This document shows, in pieces, positions 25,233 through 34,261 of a DNA stretch of 64,000 bases (positions within the stretch are counted from its first letter, which is position 1; the number at the start of each line of letters is the position of its first letter). The stretch covers positions 124,001 through 188,000 of the forward strand of contig CAXBAF010000001.1 of NCBI GenBank assembly GCA_963973795.1, read 5' to 3'. Source of the DNA: UBA1926 sp002337215 (GTDB lineage Bacteria > Planctomycetota > Phycisphaerae > Phycisphaerales > UBA1924). The position numbers and the translations under genes are program-made. The notes below the pieces were generated by a model. The model had not been told where the DNA came from. It worked only from the letters and a program-made list of their open reading frames with translations, and ran no database searches.

Positions 25233-26921
25233 CTACCGGATGACAACAACGCCCCCGATCGCATTGATCTGGGTCCCGTTGCTGAACACGACGGGGCCGC
25301 CGGCGGCTTGCGTCTCTTCGTAGGTGCCCGCCTTGGCGCGGACAACCGCGTTGTCCGGACCACCCTGCACCGTGTTCACGGCATCGGTGATCCGCGAGTA
25401 CGGAAACAGGTGAGTTCCCTCCTCGCTTTGGAATCCGCTCAGCGCGGGCTCGGTCCAGGCCAGCGTCGCATGGAGGAGATTGTCCGAAACAGAGCTACGC
25501 GTCCGGAACAAGAGGTCGCCGACATTCGATCCGATAAAGATAAAGGGATCGGCCCCAATATCATAGGTGCCGCATGGAAACGGCGCATCAAAAGTGAAGT
25601 TCGGCCTCGAGAAGTAAGGAAGAAGGACGCTCCCGCCGCAGAGTGAGTTCGGGCCGTACGCCATCGTTGTGTGCCAGTGCTCATCGCCGGCTATGCACCC
25701 GTTCTCGCAGGTGATCACGTAGCCCATCGGGCTGTCCGTCACAGCCGGGAACTGGCCCGGGAATGGCGACCCCCCGTCGTCAATTAAGGTGGCTAGGTCA
25801 TGCGCTCCGCCGAAGTTGTGCCCGACCTCGTGGGCGAAGATATAGCCGACGAACGAGAGGCTCCCGCCGCGTACATTCGTGGAGATGCAGGTCGATGTGG
25901 GGATCGGGAGGGAGAGAGGGCGAGCGGCGAGTCCCTGGATGGAGCCATCGGGGAACTGGCGGATCATCGCGATCACATCGGGGCGGTACAGTTCCCTGGC
26001 GCTCTGCACCGCGCTGTGCAGGCTCCCGCCCGTTCTCATCGCGGCGAGATCCCCGCCGAGCGCCGATGCCTCGCTGTACGAGCCCGCGAGGTCCCAATCC
26101 GCGGCGACGAGACGAAGGTTGACATCTGAGATGGAGTTGTCCGCGCGCAGATTGAAATCGCCGACCGCGAGCGCCGACTCGAGGACGAAGTTCTCCTCGA
26201 ACCCGTAGAAGAGGCGGGCCTCCAGTGTGACAATCGTCATGATGTCGACTTGGTTGATCGGATCCGAGACCGATCCACGCAGATTCCTCCTGCCCTGCGG
26301 GGCGATCTGAGGGTCGTAGGGAACGGCGCCGCCCGCTCCGTGCCCGCCGCACCAGGCGCCGGCGTTGTCCGCCTGCTTCACTTCGTACAAGGCCTGCCCA
26401 CCGTCGGGGGTCGGCCTGATCTGATAGTGACGCTTGCTGGCATAGTCCCGGATCTCGGCGCCGACATAGCCCTTGTGATGCACGAGAATGACATCGCTGC
26501 GCGGCACGCCCGCGATCTGCCCGTACCAAATCGATGTATCACGACCCAGCTTCTCTTCGAGCACAAACGCGAGCTCGAAGGTCTGACCGTCGAAGCACGG
26601 CATCGTCAGCCGCGCATCCGCCACGAGCCCGATCGCCTCGATAGCGCCCGGGTTGATCGCCACCCGGACGCCCTTCTCTTGCGACGGGAGGAGCGCAGCG
26701 GGGTGCTCGGGCACGTTGTTCACGGCCGAGAAGAGCGAACCGACCGACTGCCCGGACGCCGGGATACCGAACTGATAGTCGATATACGCCTCCGCGTTGA
26801 ACACACGCTCGGCCGGTCCCGAGTGGGCTTGGAACTGACCAGATGCAACCGTGCTGGTCATGGCGAGGCAACCGGCAGCGATGAGGCAGGCGGATCGTTG
26901 TTGTCTGAATGAGATTTTCAT
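25233..26921 (-). CDS. Secreted metzincin-type metalloprotease
   Basis: 562 residues with a signal peptide (ACLIAAGCLAMTSTVASG). The zinc site HEVGHNFGGAHD gives ligands His364, His368 and His374 with Glu365 as base, the M12 (reprolysin/astacin-like) HExxHxxGxxH pattern. The following MGYV and MAYGP are candidates for the Met-turn. The N-terminal about 200 residues (VLEEKLGRDTSIWYGQIAG) look like a propeptide domain. After the catalytic domain comes an approximately 100-residue beta-rich tail without a dockerin. GGAGG precedes the ATG. It starts 13 nt after the tail-fibre-like gene, so the two form an operon. Confidence 0.88.
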   Translation of the reverse strand: MKISFRQQRSACLIAAGCLAMTSTVASGQFQAHSGPAERVFNAEAYIDYQFGIPASGQSVGSLFSAVNNVPEHPAALLPSQEKGVRVAINPGAIEAIGLVADARLTMPCFDGQTFELAFVLEEKLGRDTSIWYGQIAGVPRSDVILVHHKGYVGAEIRDYASKRHYQIRPTPDGGQALYEVKQADNAGAWCGGHGAGGAVPYDPQIAPQGRRNLRGSVSDPINQVDIMTIVTLEARLFYGFEENFVLESALAVGDFNLRADNSISDVNLRLVAADWDLAGSYSEASALGGDLAAMRTGGSLHSAVQSARELYRPDVIAMIRQFPDGSIQGLAARPLSLPIPTSTCISTNVRGGSLSFVGYIFAHEVGHNFGGAHDLATLIDDGGSPFPGQFPAVTDSPMGYVITCENGCIAGDEHWHTTMAYGPNSLCGGSVLLPYFSRPNFTFDAPFPCGTYDIGADPFIFIGSNVGDLLFRTRSSVSDNLLHATLAWTEPALSGFQSEEGTHLFPYSRITDAVNTVQGGPDNAVVRAKAGTYEETQAAGGPVVFSNGTQINAIGGVVVIR

Positions 26922-26934
26922 GTTCGACCCTCCT

Positions 26935-28344
26935 TTACTGCAGGTTCACCAGCACGAGGACGAGCCCCTCGCCGGACACAAGGCCGCCCATGGCCTTGCC
27001 GATGACGCTGCCGTTGCTCTTCCCGGCATCGGACGCCTTCATCGCGTGCCCGGCGAGGTCGGCGGTCGTGAGCAGGTCGCCCGGCTCGATGGCGCCGTTC
27101 TCGGCGGTGCACTTCACGTACACGCGCCCGGTCATCGCGACCGGGATATCGCCGTCCAGCACGCCGTCCTGCCCGAGCTTGATCCCCGGCCGCACCCCCC
27201 CGGCGCCGGACACCACGCCCGCGACCTTCTTGTCGTACGCCCCCTCGGCGCACATCAGCATGCCGGGGTTCTCGGGGTCGATCACGAGGACCGTGCCCGG
27301 CTCGAACGCGGTCTCGCAGATCGAGTCGAAGCCCTCGACGATGTCCGCCCCGCCGCGGATGGTGAGCGCGTCGTCGATGCTGAGATCGCCGCGGATGTTG
27401 CCGTCGCCCCCGACATCGAGATTCGCCGCCGGGGAAGATCCACTGGCAAGGTTGATGCCAACCCTGCCGTCGCTGGTGATCTTCATCCTCGGGTTCGAGA
27501 AGCCCCCGACGCGGAACTGCATTTCATTGAGACTTCCGTCATAGATCACGGCGCCGTCGTCGAGCGTGTCGGTCTGCGATCCCGAGCCGTTCCAGTTGCC
27601 GAAATAGATCCCCTGCCGCGCCTCCGGCGGTGCGAGGAGTTGCAGGACATTGCCGGCATCGCTTTCGAGCACAAACTGCGTGTTGCTGAAGCCTGGGAAA
27701 GCGCCGCTCTCGCCGGCGAAGATGTGCAGCGGGGCATCCGGCGTTAGGGTGCCGACCCCGATATCGCCGTTGTCGAGGATCACGACCGGTGTGGTCACGG
27801 TGCTCCCGTTCAGCTCCTTGCGCAGGACAAACTCACCGTTGCCGGTGCTGTTGATGGCGCGCCACACGCCCTCGGAAGCGTCCGGGTCGTTCGCCTGCCG
27901 GAGGGCCGGGCTGCGCATGGTCGGGCGATCCGCGTCGTCGACCAGGATGCCGCGTGTGTTGAGTGCGTAGGGCGTGCCGGTCAGTTTCTGCCGCCCGATG
28001 ACCTCGTACGACTGCGACTGGTCCGCCGGGCCCGCCTCGATCTCGACCCAGAACTGGTCGTTCGATGTCCACGCCGAGGAACCGAAGTTCACCTCGACGG
28101 CGAACAGGCCGTTCGTCAGTTCAACATCGAACACCTGGACAGTCTGGATCGGCGAGCCGCCGGTCTCGACATTGTAAAGGCGGAACCGCATGTCGCGCTG
28201 GCCGTTCACCGGCGAGCCGTTCTGGTTCAGCGAGCCCTGGTAGGTGAACGACGGCGCGGGCGGCGCCGCGGACGCGGGGGTGGCGGTGCCGGCGAGGCCG
28301 ATGGCGAGGCCGGCGGCGATGGCGAGTGTGTGGTTGATCGTCAT
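26935..28344 (-). CDS. Secreted tail-fibre-like protein with G2-peptidase-like C-terminus
   Basis: 469 residues. After a signal peptide (LAIGLAGTATPASA) comes a common secreted-protein head (PSFTYQGSLNQNGSPVNGQR, NGLFAVEVNFG, GRQKLTGTPYALNTRG). The middle is repetitive and beta-rich (LDNGDIGVGTLTPDAPLHI, DGRVGINLASG). The C-terminus (FEPGTVLVIDPENPG, KVAGVVSG, IPVAMTGRVYVKCTAENGAI, SVIGKAMGGL) resembles chaperone or autoproteolytic ends of phage tail fibres and Peptidase_G2-type appendages. That assignment is by eye. Start at the ATG 28344, before the signal peptide. Co-operonic with the metalloprotease. Confidence 0.7.
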   Translation of the reverse strand: MTINHTLAIAAGLAIGLAGTATPASAAPPAPSFTYQGSLNQNGSPVNGQRDMRFRLYNVETGGSPIQTVQVFDVELTNGLFAVEVNFGSSAWTSNDQFWVEIEAGPADQSQSYEVIGRQKLTGTPYALNTRGILVDDADRPTMRSPALRQANDPDASEGVWRAINSTGNGEFVLRKELNGSTVTTPVVILDNGDIGVGTLTPDAPLHIFAGESGAFPGFSNTQFVLESDAGNVLQLLAPPEARQGIYFGNWNGSGSQTDTLDDGAVIYDGSLNEMQFRVGGFSNPRMKITSDGRVGINLASGSSPAANLDVGGDGNIRGDLSIDDALTIRGGADIVEGFDSICETAFEPGTVLVIDPENPGMLMCAEGAYDKKVAGVVSGAGGVRPGIKLGQDGVLDGDIPVAMTGRVYVKCTAENGAIEPGDLLTTADLAGHAMKASDAGKSNGSVIGKAMGGLVSGEGLVLVLVNLQ

Positions 28345-28422
28345 GGTGATGTACCTCTCTGATTGAGTCGCAGTGGTCTGTGTGGATGTGTTTGATTGAC
28401 TCGAACGCTGGGGGTGCCCGAG

Positions 28423-28440
28423 GTGGATCGATCGATCCAC
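28423..28440. promoter_or_regulatory. 18-bp perfect palindrome
   Basis: GTGGATCGATCGATCCAC lies between the dockerin gene stop (28468) and the start of the tail-fibre-like gene (28344). It could be an operator for the downstream operon. As RNA it makes a 7-bp hairpin without a T-tract, so terminator function is less likely. Confidence 0.35.
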
Positions 28441-28467
28441 GGTCGAATACCGCGTTCGGATGCGGGG

Positions 28468-28866
28468 TTAGGGACAACCAGCGGTGAATGCGCTGACGAA
28501 TCCGCTGATGTCGGCCAGGTCGAAGATCCCGTTGCCGTCGATATCACCCGGGGACATCCCCGATGTGAACGCGCCGACAAATGTCGAGATGTCGCTCAGA
28601 TCGAGGACCCCGAACGGCTCGGCGAGGTCGGCGGCGTTGCACCCGCTCGGCCCCGAGGTCGTCCAGAAACCACCCGCTAACGAGTACGTGCTCCCCTCGA
28701 GCACACCGGCATCGGCCTGCCCGATCGTGCCAGAGAGCGAATAGGTAAGACCCGCAAGGGTCCCGCCACCCCCGTCGATTGTGCTCGATTCCATGAAATA
28801 CGGTTGTGCGAGGGCACCCGTGGCAGCGCAGACGACAGCCGTGACGGCTGAGATTCGGTGCGTCAT
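28468..28866 (-). CDS. Small secreted GC-type dockerin protein
   Basis: 132 residues. A signal peptide (SAVTAVVCAATGALAQ) and a short beta-type segment (GGGGTLAGLTYSLSGTIGQA, a motif common in planctomycete secreted proteins) are followed by the dockerin-like module: NAADLAEPFGVLDLSDISTF, then DIDGNGIFDLADISGF, ending TAGCP. It is little more than a signal peptide, one domain and the dockerin. GGAGGAGG precedes the ATG. A perfect hairpin (28895-28912) lies in its 5' leader. Divergent from the next dockerin gene. Confidence 0.82.
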   Translation of the reverse strand: MTHRISAVTAVVCAATGALAQPYFMESSTIDGGGGTLAGLTYSLSGTIGQADAGVLEGSTYSLAGGFWTTSGPSGCNAADLAEPFGVLDLSDISTFVGAFTSGMSPGDIDGNGIFDLADISGFVSAFTAGCP

Positions 28867-29134
28867 CAGACCTCCTCCAAGTTGCGGGGTAAGCCCGCGC
28901 TGTGCAGCGCGGTGAAAGCTCCCCCCGAACTACCCTCGACGCGCCGGTATTAGCGGGGCCATGGTGTCGGGGATTTTCTGGAATTTCTCCGAGGATCTCA
29001 CTTCCGCGGACCATAAACTGACCTTCCGCCGCTCAAAAATTCAAAGTGAATGGATGTCTTTCCGTAGTTGCACGCTGCAGCGGGGCTGGCCGGCGCGCAG
29101 GAGTATTCCTTTGCAGCACTCCAGGAATTGCCGG

Positions 29135-30046
29135 ATGTCTCAACTCGTGATCCCGCTGGCGCTGCTTAGCTCGGCGATCGTTCCTTCGTGTCTCGCCGGC
29201 CCCAGGGTGCTCGTTGCGGGATCGGACGAGAACACGTGCCTCCTTACTCGGGTTGTACCCGCGTTCAGCGGCGCGGGATTCGAGGTAACGACGCTGGGAT
29301 CAGTCGATGAGATCCCAGGTGTCGACCTCTCGGACTTTGACGCTGTATGGCTGCCGAACGGGATCGACGCGACGAACCCGTTCTGCCCCGACGACGACCC
29401 AGTCCCGTCGCAGGTCGTCGAAGATCTTCTCGCGGCGTTCGTCGCCGACGGCGGGGGCCTGTACCTCGCGGGCGAGAACGCGAGCGACACGCAGACGATG
29501 TTCCAGGCCTGGCGCGACGCGTTCATCCGCGACCGGCTCGGTGGCGGAGATGTGGAAGGCGTATGCGATTGCAATCTCGGATCGACGATCTACCTTGACC
29601 CGGTCCATCCCATCAATGCTGAGCCCAATCCGCTCGCGTCGTTCGCAGCCGGGACAGAGTTTACGGGCGGGTTCTTCGACGTCGGGAACGGCACGCCGGT
29701 GGCGTATGGGACTCCCACGTTGACCGGCCTGCCGATCACCGCGGTGTGGGACGTTGGTGATCTGAGCTTGGCTCCGACGGGCCGGCTCGTCGTTGTGAAC
29801 AACTCGAACAACTCGACGAACTTCCCGAGCTGGGCGGTCAACGCGATCAACTTCTTAACCGACCCGAAGCCCTGCAACGCCGCGGACCTCGCCTGGCCGT
29901 TCTGCACGCACGACCTCGCCGATATAACAGCCTTCACGACCGGCTTTGTTACGACGGAACCCATCGCCGATCTCAACGCCGACGGCGTATTCGATCTGAG
30001 CGATATCACCCTGTTCGTGACCGCGTTCGTCGCCGGCTGTCCGTAA
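29135..30046 (+). CDS. Secreted GC-type dockerin protein with a flavodoxin-like body
   Basis: 303 residues. A signal peptide (PLALLSSAIVPSCLAG) is followed by an alpha/beta body that opens RVLVAGSDENTC and contains FDAVWLPNGIDATNPF and FVADGGGLYLAGENASDTQT, the look of a glutamine-amidotransferase/flavodoxin-like fold. The dockerin-like end is NAADLAWPFCTHDLADITAF then DLNADGVFDLSDITLF, ending VAGCP. Start chosen at the ATG 29135 (AGGAA 8 nt upstream, then signal peptide); upstream in-frame codons are not protein-like. Function unknown. Confidence 0.8.
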   Translation: MSQLVIPLALLSSAIVPSCLAGPRVLVAGSDENTCLLTRVVPAFSGAGFEVTTLGSVDEIPGVDLSDFDAVWLPNGIDATNPFCPDDDPVPSQVVEDLLAAFVADGGGLYLAGENASDTQTMFQAWRDAFIRDRLGGGDVEGVCDCNLGSTIYLDPVHPINAEPNPLASFAAGTEFTGGFFDVGNGTPVAYGTPTLTGLPITAVWDVGDLSLAPTGRLVVVNNSNNSTNFPSWAVNAINFLTDPKPCNAADLAWPFCTHDLADITAFTTGFVTTEPIADLNADGVFDLSDITLFVTAFVAGCP

Positions 30047-30172
30047 ACCGTCTCAGGCACGTCCGACGACCAAACAACGGACGAACCCCCTTGTTTCGAT
30101 GAAGACGGAATACCCGCTCGCCGATCGAATAATTGACGCGATGTCGCGGTTGCGATAGCGTTGAGCCCTCAG

Positions 30173-30640
30173 ATGCGTGACCACTTCTCCCATGTCCTGC
30201 TCAGTCTGCTGCTGGCGATCGCCGTCGCGATGCCGGTGCGCATCGCCCCCGGCGTGTGCTGCAGCCCTGGATCAGGACAGGGTCACGCCGATCACTCATG
30301 CTGTGTCCCGACGCAGACCGGGACCGAGGGATCGTGCTGCTCGCCAGCGAGTGATGAACCGTCCGATCGCGAGCAGTCCGCAACAGAATGCGGCGACCAA
30401 ACCGTTCCGCACTCCGGCCGCGACACCGATGACAACGACAGATCCCCGTGCGACGGGTGCGACTGCCCGCTGTGCCCCGGGATGTCCGCGACGTCTGTCT
30501 ACCGCGTGATCGCCGAGTGCTCGGCGTTCGACCCCGCGACATGCGCCGGCATTGTCTTCCCGGCCGACGAGCGTCCCGCTTCCCCTGCCCATATCAGCCG
30601 TCTCAAGCGTCCCCCGAGAGCAACGACCATCGCCGCATAG
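30173..30640 (+). CDS. Cysteine-rich secreted protein
   Basis: 155 residues. A hydrophobic N-terminus (VLLSLLLAIAVAMPVRIA) suggests export. It is followed by 13 cysteines, many paired: VCCSPG, SCCVP, SCCSP and CDGCDCPLCPG, with His and acidic residues between. The pattern suggests metal binding or disulfide structure. No known family is recognised. It directly precedes an ABC export operon and might belong to it. Start at ATG 30173 rather than a TTG at 30161. Confidence 0.65.
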   Translation: MRDHFSHVLLSLLLAIAVAMPVRIAPGVCCSPGSGQGHADHSCCVPTQTGTEGSCCSPASDEPSDREQSATECGDQTVPHSGRDTDDNDRSPCDGCDCPLCPGMSATSVYRVIAECSAFDPATCAGIVFPADERPASPAHISRLKRPPRATTIAA

Positions 30641-30727
30641 GTACGGTGCGCGCCCCGCGCGCATCACGGTGCCCCTTCTCGGCACTCCCTTGGTGATGTC
30701 TCCTCGTTGAACCTCGGAGGTTGTGAT

Positions 30728-32362
30728 ATGGATTCTCTCAACAAGTCAGGCGAACCGCGCGCTGCGCACGCGACGCAGTCCGATCCGCCCCCGCCGCGTC
30801 GGGCCGCCACAGTAGTGACCGCGTCGGTGATTGCGCTCACCGCGGCGCTGCTCGCATGGTCGCTCTTCCCGGTGCTCAGCCCCGCGCCGGAGGTCTCGGT
30901 CGTGCAGGCGGTCTTCGAGAGGCAGGCCGACCCTGTGTCGGTGTCGGCACGGGCACCCGATGATTCGCGGGAGGCGAACACCACCGCTCGCTCCGGCCGC
31001 GCCGGACCGACCGTGCAGGCCCCGGGCTGGCTCGAGGCCGATCCGTTCTACACAGCGTGCGCCGCGCTCGCCGACGGCGTGATCGAGTCGGTGGACGTGC
31101 TCGAGGGAGAGCGTGTCGAAAAGGGGCAGGTCGTCGCCCGGCTCGTCGCCGAGGATGCCGAGATCGCTCTGCGGCGCATCGAAGCAGATCTCGCTGCCGC
31201 GGAATCGGCGGTCGCGCTCGCTGCCGCGGAGCGTGACGCGGCGTCCCGAAATTGGGACGAGCCCTTCGAACTCGTCCGGGCCGTCGAGGCGGGGCGGGCG
31301 TCCCTGCTCGAGAGTGAAGCCGAACTCGCGCTGCTCCCGACGCAGATCGACGCCGCGCAGGCCGTCCTGACCCGACTCGAAGAGGAGACGACCCGCGTTC
31401 GTCGTTCATCGGCACGTGGCGCCACGAGCGAGTTCGAGCTCATCGCCGCGGAACAACGCGAGATCGGGCAACGCGCCGAACTCGCGACGCTCCGCGCACG
31501 CGAACCGCTCCTCGGCTCCCGCGTCGCAAGACTTCGCGCCGAACTCCACGCCGCCGAGCGGGCACTCGAGCTGCGGATCGAAGACCGACGCCGCCTCGAC
31601 GCCGCGAAGGCGAGCGTCGCGCAGGCTGAAGCCCGGGTGGCCCAGGCCCGGGCCGCACGCGACGCCGCGGCCCTCGAGCTCGATCGGATGTCCGTCCGGG
31701 CCCCGATCACCGGGTACGTGCAGGCCCGGCTGAAAGTACCGGGCGACAAAGTCATGAGGGCGATGGACGATCGGATGTCGAACCACATCGTGCACCTCTA
31801 CGACCCCGAGCAGATCCAGGTCCGTGTCGATGTCCCGCTGGTGGACGCCTCGCACGTCTCGGTCGGCCAGGCCTGCGAGGTCATCGTCGAGGTGCTCCCC
31901 GACCGTGTCTTCCGGGGCGAGGTCACGCGGACGACCCACGAGGCCGATCTCCAGAAGAACACGCTCCAGTTCAAGGTCCGCGTGCTCGATCCCGACCCCA
32001 TCCTCCGGCCCGAGATGCTGACCCGCGTGAAGTTTCTGCCATCGGGCGGCGCGATATCGACCGGCGCTCCCGAACAGCCAGCCGATTCCCGCGTCCGTGT
32101 CCCCGAGCGAACGATCGAAGGCACCGGCGACAACACCAGGGTCTGGCTCGTCACGGACCGAAAGAACGGACGCGGCGTGCTCGCCGAGCGTGCGGTCCGC
32201 GTGCTCGCCCGCGCCGACGGCTGGGCCTCGATCGCGGGTGACATCCAGCCCGGCGCCCTGCTCGCGGTCAACCCGTCCGATCCGTCGAACGGCGCGACGG
32301 TGAAGTTCCGATCGGATCCAGACGGCTCGCAACCCGCACGCCGAGAGGGGCGTTCATCATGA
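30728..32362 (+). CDS. HlyD/MacA-type periplasmic adaptor subunit
   Basis: 544 residues. A signal-anchor (VVTASVIALTAALLAWSLFPV) is followed by a split lipoyl/barrel-sandwich domain (FYTACAALADGVIESVDVLE and the later VRAPITGYVQARLKVPGDKV). Between them lies a long Ala/Arg/Glu-rich coiled-coil hairpin (about 140-310). A beta-barrel domain follows (VRVDVPLVDASHVSVGQACE). Such adaptors link an inner-membrane pump to an outer-membrane channel. Start at ATG 30728 (GGAGG 7 nt upstream) rather than a TTG at 30707. The stop overlaps the ATPase start (ATGA). Confidence 0.88.
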   Translation: MDSLNKSGEPRAAHATQSDPPPPRRAATVVTASVIALTAALLAWSLFPVLSPAPEVSVVQAVFERQADPVSVSARAPDDSREANTTARSGRAGPTVQAPGWLEADPFYTACAALADGVIESVDVLEGERVEKGQVVARLVAEDAEIALRRIEADLAAAESAVALAAAERDAASRNWDEPFELVRAVEAGRASLLESEAELALLPTQIDAAQAVLTRLEEETTRVRRSSARGATSEFELIAAEQREIGQRAELATLRAREPLLGSRVARLRAELHAAERALELRIEDRRRLDAAKASVAQAEARVAQARAARDAAALELDRMSVRAPITGYVQARLKVPGDKVMRAMDDRMSNHIVHLYDPEQIQVRVDVPLVDASHVSVGQACEVIVEVLPDRVFRGEVTRTTHEADLQKNTLQFKVRVLDPDPILRPEMLTRVKFLPSGGAISTGAPEQPADSRVRVPERTIEGTGDNTRVWLVTDRKNGRGVLAERAVRVLARADGWASIAGDIQPGALLAVNPSDPSNGATVKFRSDPDGSQPARREGRSS

Positions 32363-33087
32363 CACTCATCGAATGCACAGATCTCGTGCGGGAGTACACC
32401 AAGGGCGAGCAGACCATCCGCCCGCTGGACGGGCTCAATCTCGCCGTCCCGCGAGGCGACTTCCTCGCCCTCATGGGTCCCAGCGGCAGCGGCAAGACCA
32501 CCCTGCTCAATCTCATCGCCGGGATCGACTCGCCCACGCACGGAACCCTCGTCGTCGAGGGCACCGATCTCGCGACGCTGAGCAAACGCAGGCTCGCCGC
32601 GTGGCGCGCCGTCCACATCGGCTACGTCTTCCAGCTCTACAACCTCGTCCCCGTCCTCACCGCCTACGAGAACGTCGAGATGCCGCTGCTGCTCCACTCC
32701 CTGAGCCGACGCGAGCGCCACACGCGGATCATGCAGGCCCTCGACCTCGTCGGCATCGCCGATCGGCGGACGCACTTCCCGCGTCAGCTCTCCGGGGGTC
32801 AGGAGCAGCGCGTCGCGATCGCGCGCGCCATCGTCACCGAGCCCACCATCATCGTCGCCGACGAGCCCACGGGAGACCTCGACAAGCCGTCGGCCGAGGC
32901 GATCATGGAACTGCTCCAGTCCCTCAACCGTGACCTTGACAAGACCATCATCATGGTGACCCACGACCCGAAAACGACCGCGTACGCGAGCCGGACGCTG
33001 CACCTTGACAAGGGCAGGCTTGTTCACGATTCCGCGAACACAGACGCCGGTATCGGCGTCCACGACCCCAAGGAGGCGATGGCATGA
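32359..33087 (+). CDS. ABC transporter ATPase, MacB/LolD type
   Basis: 242 residues. Walker A GPSGSGKTT (40-48), Q-loop in GYVFQLYNLVPVLTAYENVE, signature LSGGQEQR (from 144), Walker B IIVADEPTGDLD (from 165) and H-loop MVTHD. The E-N-V and PTGDLD context is typical of the MacB/LolD/FtsE group that drives mechanotransmission-type exporters. Overlaps both neighbours by 4 nt (ATGA), so adaptor, ATPase and permease are translated as a unit. Confidence 0.95.
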   Translation: MTLIECTDLVREYTKGEQTIRPLDGLNLAVPRGDFLALMGPSGSGKTTLLNLIAGIDSPTHGTLVVEGTDLATLSKRRLAAWRAVHIGYVFQLYNLVPVLTAYENVEMPLLLHSLSRRERHTRIMQALDLVGIADRRTHFPRQLSGGQEQRVAIARAIVTEPTIIVADEPTGDLDKPSAEAIMELLQSLNRDLDKTIIMVTHDPKTTAYASRTLHLDKGRLVHDSANTDAGIGVHDPKEAMA

Positions 33088-34235
33088 ACGTGTTCCGCTG
33101 CGTGCCCTATGTGCTCAAGCAGGTCGTCCGCCACCGCGTGCGCTCGCTGCTGACGATCGCCGGTATCGGCATCGCGATGTTCCTGTTCACCGCCGTCCAG
33201 GCGATGAACCGGGGCGTGACCGAAGCCACATCCGCGACCGCCAACGACACGACGCTCGTGGTCTATCGCGAGGACCGCTACTGCCCCGCGACCAGCCTGC
33301 TGCCCCAGGACTACCAACGCCGGATCGAATCGGTCGAGGGCGTCGTGAGCGCCACGCCCGTGAAGGTCGTCGTCTCCAACTGCCGGACCAGCCTCGACGT
33401 CGTCACCTTCCGGGGTGTCCCCAAGCAGGCCTTCCTCGACGACAAGGCCGACGAGTTCGAGCTGATGTCGGGCTCGATCGAAGACTGGAAGCGGCGAACA
33501 GACGCGGCGTTGCTGGGCGAGACCCTCGCCACCCGTCGCGGCCTGCGCCCGGGAATGACCTTCGACGCAGCAGGCATCACCGCCTACGTCGCGGGCGTCA
33601 TCCGATCCGACAATCCCCAGGACCACAACGTTGCCTACACCGCCCTCGAGTTCGTCCAGCTCGCCGGGTCCAACAAGCTGGGCGTCGTGACCCAGTTCAA
33701 CGTCAAGGTCGCCGACGCGTCGATGCTCGAACGCGTCGCCGCCGACATCGACGCGATCTTCTCGACCGCCCAGGAGCCCACCGCGACGTTCAGCGAGAAG
33801 GCGTTCATCGGGCGCATCGCCGACGACATCATCGAGCTCGTCGGTTTCGCACGCTGGCTCGGGCTCGGCTGCCTCGCCGCCGTCCTCGCGCTGGTCGCCA
33901 ACTCGATCGTACTCGGCGTCCAGAGCCGGGTCTCAGAGCACGCCGTGCTCCAGACGCTGGGCTACTCGGGGAGACTCATCGCCGGGCTCATCGTCGCCGA
34001 GGGTGTCCTGCTCGCGCTGATCGGGGGCGTCGCGGGTGCGGCCGCCGCGATCGGGGTCGCCCGCTATGGCAGCTTTGCGCTCTCGGTCGAGGGCGCCACG
34101 ATCCCCATCGTCGCCGACGCCGGGCTGCTGCTCACCGGGCTCGGCGTCTGCGGTCTCATCGGTATCCTCGCAGGGCTCTTCCCCGCCTGGCAGGCGTCGA
34201 GACGAGAGATCGCCGCCTGCTTCCGCATGGCGTAA
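33084..34235 (+). CDS. FtsX/MacB-family ABC permease 1
   Basis: 383 residues. A first membrane span (LTIAGIGIAMFLFTAVQAM) is followed by a large periplasmic domain (about 45-260) and three C-terminal spans (LGLGCLAAVLALVANSIVLG, AGLIVAEGVLLALIGGVAGA, GLGVCGLIGILAGLFPAW). This 1+3 layout is the MacB/FtsX pattern. The motif SEHAVLQTLGYSGRLIAGL is the coupling region to the ATPase. Start overlaps the ATPase stop. It likely forms a heterodimer with the next permease. Confidence 0.92.
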   Translation: MNVFRCVPYVLKQVVRHRVRSLLTIAGIGIAMFLFTAVQAMNRGVTEATSATANDTTLVVYREDRYCPATSLLPQDYQRRIESVEGVVSATPVKVVVSNCRTSLDVVTFRGVPKQAFLDDKADEFELMSGSIEDWKRRTDAALLGETLATRRGLRPGMTFDAAGITAYVAGVIRSDNPQDHNVAYTALEFVQLAGSNKLGVVTQFNVKVADASMLERVAADIDAIFSTAQEPTATFSEKAFIGRIADDIIELVGFARWLGLGCLAAVLALVANSIVLGVQSRVSEHAVLQTLGYSGRLIAGLIVAEGVLLALIGGVAGAAAAIGVARYGSFALSVEGATIPIVADAGLLLTGLGVCGLIGILAGLFPAWQASRREIAACFRMA

Positions 34236-34261
34236 CCCCAGGCTCGAACCAAGGAAGACCG

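Noticed and set aside
33005..34261. Open frame running into permease 2 from upstream on the same strand
   Set aside because: Arg/Pro-rich out-of-frame reading of permease 1; the recognisable permease starts at 34262.
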